Shown: piece after piece, positions 8,622 through 10,596 of the stretch
How the letters are laid out: every line of letters begins with the position of its first letter
Position numbering within the stretch: the first letter of the stretch is position 1
Source: Allobrachymonas sp.
GTDB taxonomy: Bacteria > Pseudomonadota > Gammaproteobacteria > Burkholderiales > Burkholderiaceae_C
Length of the DNA stretch: 10,596 nt
NCBI GenBank assembly: GCA_017996515.1
Contig: JAGOGU010000036.1
Span: forward strand, 1-10,596
Direction: 5' to 3'
Notes under the pieces: generated by a model
Databases searched by the model: none
What the model was told of the DNA's origin: nothing
Seen by the model: the letters and a program-made list of their open reading frames with translations, nothing else
Position numbers and translations under genes: made by a program

Positions 8622-9173
8622 TTATTGAATCACGACATCTACCCGGCGCGCATTGGGGTCGCTGCCGTTGGTGTTGGGCATGGCTTCCGGTTTTTTAAGG
8701 GTGATGCTGCTTTCGGCAACGCCTTCGGCCAGCAAGGCATCACGCACGGCAAAGGCGCGTTTTTTGGCCAGCTCTGCGTTCAGCTCGGCGCTGCCTGTGC
8801 TGTCGTGAAAACCGCTCAGCTCCAGCATCTTGCCAGCCTTGGCAGCGGCTACGGCTTCTGCCAAAGCCTCTTTGGCGCCTGCGGCCACATCGGCTTTGCC
8901 AGACGCAAAGTAGAAACGCACCACGCCATCCACCACTTCAATGCGCGCCGCATCGGCTGATGCAGCCGCTGTCATTACAGACGCCGTATCCACAGGAGCA
9001 GAAGCGGGTGCCACCGCCACCACCGCAGAAGCCGGCGCTGCGGACACAGCCGCCTTTTTGCGAATCATGCCCACGCCCACAAACAGGGTCGTGGCAATGG
9101 CAATAACGACGGCTGTAGCCACCGGAAGGGCTACGCCCATGCCATCGCGTTCGGTATCTTCATTAGCTGACAT
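8622..9173 (-). CDS. OmpA-family peptidoglycan-binding domain protein with one N-terminal membrane helix
   Basis: This 183-residue envelope protein has no cleavable signal visible. A single hydrophobic helix (13-36) after an acidic N-terminus and before RKK suggests an inner-membrane anchor with the rest in the periplasm. A low-complexity Ala/Val/Pro/Ser linker (about 41-75) leads to an OmpA C-terminal-like domain (about 78-183). LSGFHDSTGSAELNAELAKKRA contains Asp124 and Arg139, 15 residues apart, the same spacing as the Asp271/Arg286 pair that binds diaminopimelate in Acinetobacter OmpA, and NARRVDV closes the domain. It should therefore bind peptidoglycan; no beta-barrel is present. The ATG at 9173 has AGAGGA five bases upstream. 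The gene ends at a good terminator and sits downstream of the SGNH hydrolase gene on the same strand. A specific role such as envelope tethering is inference; similar OmpA modules in Burkholderiales are found in several contexts. Confidence 0.85.
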   Translation of the reverse strand: MSANEDTERDGMGVALPVATAVVIAIATTLFVGVGMIRKKAAVSAAPASAVVAVAPASAPVDTASVMTAAASADAARIEVVDGVVRFYFASGKADVAAGAKEALAEAVAAAKAGKMLELSGFHDSTGSAELNAELAKKRAFAVRDALLAEGVAESSITLKKPEAMPNTNGSDPNARRVDVVIQ

Positions 9174-9261
9174 ATCGATCCTCTTGATTTTTGTTGAAAC
9201 AGTGATCCATTGGTTGACGCATGGGCGTCAGGCACACAAGATGTGCATGCCGAATCGCGCC

Positions 9262-9267
9262 ATTGTA
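9262..9267 (-). promoter_or_regulatory. Possible -10 box for the OmpA-domain gene
   Basis: TACAAT on the minus strand matches TATAAT at five of six positions, 88 bases upstream of the start codon. The heptamer CTTTTAC occurs twice just before or into it. No convincing -35 box is seen at standard spacing. Confidence 0.3.
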
Positions 9268-9303
9268 AAAGAAGTAAAAGCCGCTCTGCGCCCAAAAGCA
9301 TCC

Positions 9304-9320
9304 GTGCGACAGGGGCGCAC
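9304..9320 (-). terminator. Weak hairpin directly after the SGNH hydrolase stop codon
   Basis: GTGCG and CGCAC flank a 7-base loop, giving a perfect 5-bp GC-rich stem that abuts the stop codon. On the minus strand it is followed by GGATGCTTTT, so only a short, displaced T run. It may act as a weak terminator or 3'-end stabiliser. Confidence 0.25.
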
Positions 9321-9986
9321 TTATTGCCGCAACAACCCCGCCGCCACCGCCGTACTGTGCAAACTGTGCGCAAATTGCACATAGCCTTGGGCATTGGCAT
9401 GCACGGCATCAGATCGCAGTTTGCTGTCACCCAGCACCTTGCTCCAGCCCTCGCGCTGCAATGGCACGTTCAGTTCGGCGGCAATGTCGGCATACAGGGG
9501 GTGATCGCTCATTTGCCCCAGCGCCGCCACCATGCTGACTTTGGGCACCGCCACCAGCAGCACCTGTGCACCGCTGCCCAGCGCCTGCCTGCAAATGGCG
9601 ATGATGTTGGCGCGCGTATCGGCCTCGGGCAATTGGCGCAAAAAGTCGTTGCCACCGATGCTGACAATGACCAGCTTCGGCTGATGTTCAGCCAGCAGCC
9701 CCGGCAGGCGCTCCAGCGCCTGGGCGGATGTGTTGCCGGACACCCCGGCATTGACCACATTCCAGCCGCTCAGTTCTGCCAGCACGGTGGGGTAAGCCGT
9801 TTCAGGCGATGCCCCCGTGCCGTAGGTGAGCGAATCGCCCAAGGCCAGTACCGTGCTGCCCGCAGGCACAAGCTGGGCGCGCGCGGCTTGCTTTCGGCCA
9901 CAGCCTGCGATCGCTGCCAACAGGCTGGTTGCAACCACCCCGCCAGCCATCTGGCGTACAAAGGCTCGGCGATTCAAAGCAGACAT
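9321..9986 (-). CDS. SGNH/GDSL-family hydrolase (esterase/lysophospholipase-like), predicted Tat lipoprotein
   Basis: This 221-residue secreted hydrolase resembles TesA-type arylesterase/lysophospholipase I. All SGNH blocks are present: block I ALGDSLTYG with nucleophile Ser52, block II NAGVSGNTS with oxyanion Gly84, block III SIGGNDF with Asn113, and block V SDAVHAN with Asp193 and His196. The N-terminus NRRAFVRQ is a good twin-arginine motif, followed by a hydrophobic stretch and a lipobox IAGC (Cys29), so export through Tat and lipid anchoring are predicted. The ATG at 9986 is chosen: GGGAG lies five bases before it, while a GTG two codons earlier would overlap that ribosome-binding site. 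The start is 17 bases after the stop of the upstream gene (10004-10596), so the two are probably cotranscribed. Likely substrates are short acyl esters or lysophospholipids, but specificity cannot be read from sequence. Confidence 0.9.
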   Translation of the reverse strand: MSALNRRAFVRQMAGGVVATSLLAAIAGCGRKQAARAQLVPAGSTVLALGDSLTYGTGASPETAYPTVLAELSGWNVVNAGVSGNTSAQALERLPGLLAEHQPKLVIVSIGGNDFLRQLPEADTRANIIAICRQALGSGAQVLLVAVPKVSMVAALGQMSDHPLYADIAAELNVPLQREGWSKVLGDSKLRSDAVHANAQGYVQFAHSLHSTAVAAGLLRQ

Positions 9987-10003
9987 ATTCACTCCCTACC
10001 CTA

Positions 10004-10596
10004 TCAAGCTGGCATCACATAGCGCAATGGCCAGCCGCCCGCGGCGTCCACGGCAAGGTCCAGCTCGGCCTGAATGGCCAGCGTGCGGGCCAGCGCGGCC
10101 ACCACGCTTTGGTAATGCGTGATGTCGTCATAGGTCAGCAGGCGGCCCTTGCGGTCTTTCAGCCACTTCTCGGCCACGCGATAGCCGCCAATGTGCATGT
10201 CCCACACGGCTTGCGGCACGCCGTCGAAGTACTGCGCGTCGTTGATCCACACGCGCCCGGCGCTCTGCCCGGCCTCGATGCCAAAGCGCACCTTCACCAC
10301 CTCGCCCGTGCCAGCCACCGGGTAGCCGGTAATGCACTTGGGCACGCTTTGCAGGGTGTGCAGGCCAACCAGTTCATGGCCCAGCGCCACCAGCTTCTTA
10401 AACAGATTTGTGTCAGACGTCAGCGGCACGCGCGGAAAGTCGCGCCGCAAGAAGTCGGCATAGCGCGCGCGGTAGCCGGGGGTGTAGAGCACCGCATACA
10501 GGTAGGCCAGCGTGTCTTCGGGGGTGATGGGGCGGCCTTGGGCGGCTTTCAGGGCAGCGATAAATTCGGGGGCGAGGTTAGGCTGACGTTCAGTGG
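10004..10596 (-). CDS. C-terminal part of a type ISP/IIG-like restriction-modification enzyme, 5' end beyond window
   Basis: Only the last 197 codons (196 residues plus stop) are inside the window; the frame is open to the right edge, so the GTG at 10492 is not the true start. The visible protein reads PEDTLAYLYAVLYTPGYRARYADFL, then RDFPRVPLTSD, ELVGLHTL, QYFDGVPQAVWDMHIGGYRVAEKWLKDRKG and LTYDDITHYQSVVAAL, ending in GGWPLRYVMPA. From memory this series matches the C-terminal specificity region of large single-polypeptide restriction-modification proteins (type ISP, LlaBIII-like, and related helicase-methyltransferase proteins), which cut unmodified phage DNA while methylating their own. The nuclease, helicase and methyltransferase domains would lie to the right and cannot be seen, so whether the enzyme is intact is unknown. 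The SGNH hydrolase gene starts 17 bases after its stop. Recognition of the C-terminal family is fairly firm; type ISP versus IIG is not. Confidence 0.75.
   Translation of the reverse strand, partial: TERQPNLAPEFIAALKAAQGRPITPEDTLAYLYAVLYTPGYRARYADFLRRDFPRVPLTSDTNLFKKLVALGHELVGLHTLQSVPKCITGYPVAGTGEVVKVRFGIEAGQSAGRVWINDAQYFDGVPQAVWDMHIGGYRVAEKWLKDRKGRLLTYDDITHYQSVVAALARTLAIQAELDLAVDAAGGWPLRYVMPA

Noticed and set aside
7595..8698. A 367-codon open frame on the plus strand
   Set aside because: It overlaps trpA antisense and runs through the terminator region into the OmpA-domain gene. It has no recognisable motif and TrpA is unmistakable.
9210..10022. A 270-codon open frame on the plus strand
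   Set aside because: It is antisense to the SGNH hydrolase, whose four catalytic blocks are intact.

Overview
The window looks like chromosomal DNA of a betaproteobacterium, most likely Burkholderiales and probably Comamonadaceae. The evidence is the protein style of LysS, AccD and TrpA, the trpA-accD adjacency typical of betaproteobacteria, the moderately high GC content (about 60% in hand-counted stretches of lysS) and a cysP/sbp-cysT-cysW-cysA sulfate uptake operon. The genus cannot be fixed by eye. Almost all of the sequence is explained by ordinary genes; no CRISPR array, tRNA, rRNA or insertion sequence is visible, and no gap between genes exceeds about 265 bases.

Layout from left to right. 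(1) At 1-515 (+) lies the 3' part of a protein-tyrosine/dual-specificity phosphatase gene with a clear CX5R active site and a noticeably lower GC content (about 49%). (2) At 623-2176 (-) is lysS, encoding class II lysyl-tRNA synthetase, convergent with the phosphatase. (3) At 2177-2421 is a divergent intergenic region with three perfect inverted repeats. (4) At 2422-6335 (+) is a complete sulfate/thiosulfate ABC importer operon: a binding protein that looks like a lipoprotein, two permeases and the ATPase. (5) At 6443-7336 (-) is accD and at 7601-8401 (-) is trpA, separated by a 264-base leader. (6) A good intrinsic terminator at 8514-8553 ends the next gene upstream, an inner-membrane-anchored OmpA-domain protein at 8622-9173 (-). 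(7) At 9321-9986 (-) is a predicted Tat-exported lipoprotein SGNH/GDSL hydrolase. It starts 17 bases after the stop codon of a gene truncated by the right edge (10004-10596, -), whose visible 197 codons resemble the C-terminal specificity region of a type ISP/IIG single-polypeptide restriction-modification enzyme.

Functionally, the centre of the window is sulfur acquisition: the binding protein delivers sulfate or thiosulfate to the CysT/CysW channel, driven by CysA. The flanks are housekeeping genes (translation, fatty-acid synthesis, tryptophan synthesis) and envelope genes. The candidate for something less ordinary is the right edge: a probable phage-defence enzyme whose gene runs closely into an exported hydrolase gene. 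Most of that defence gene lies outside the window, so no new system can be claimed from this sequence alone.
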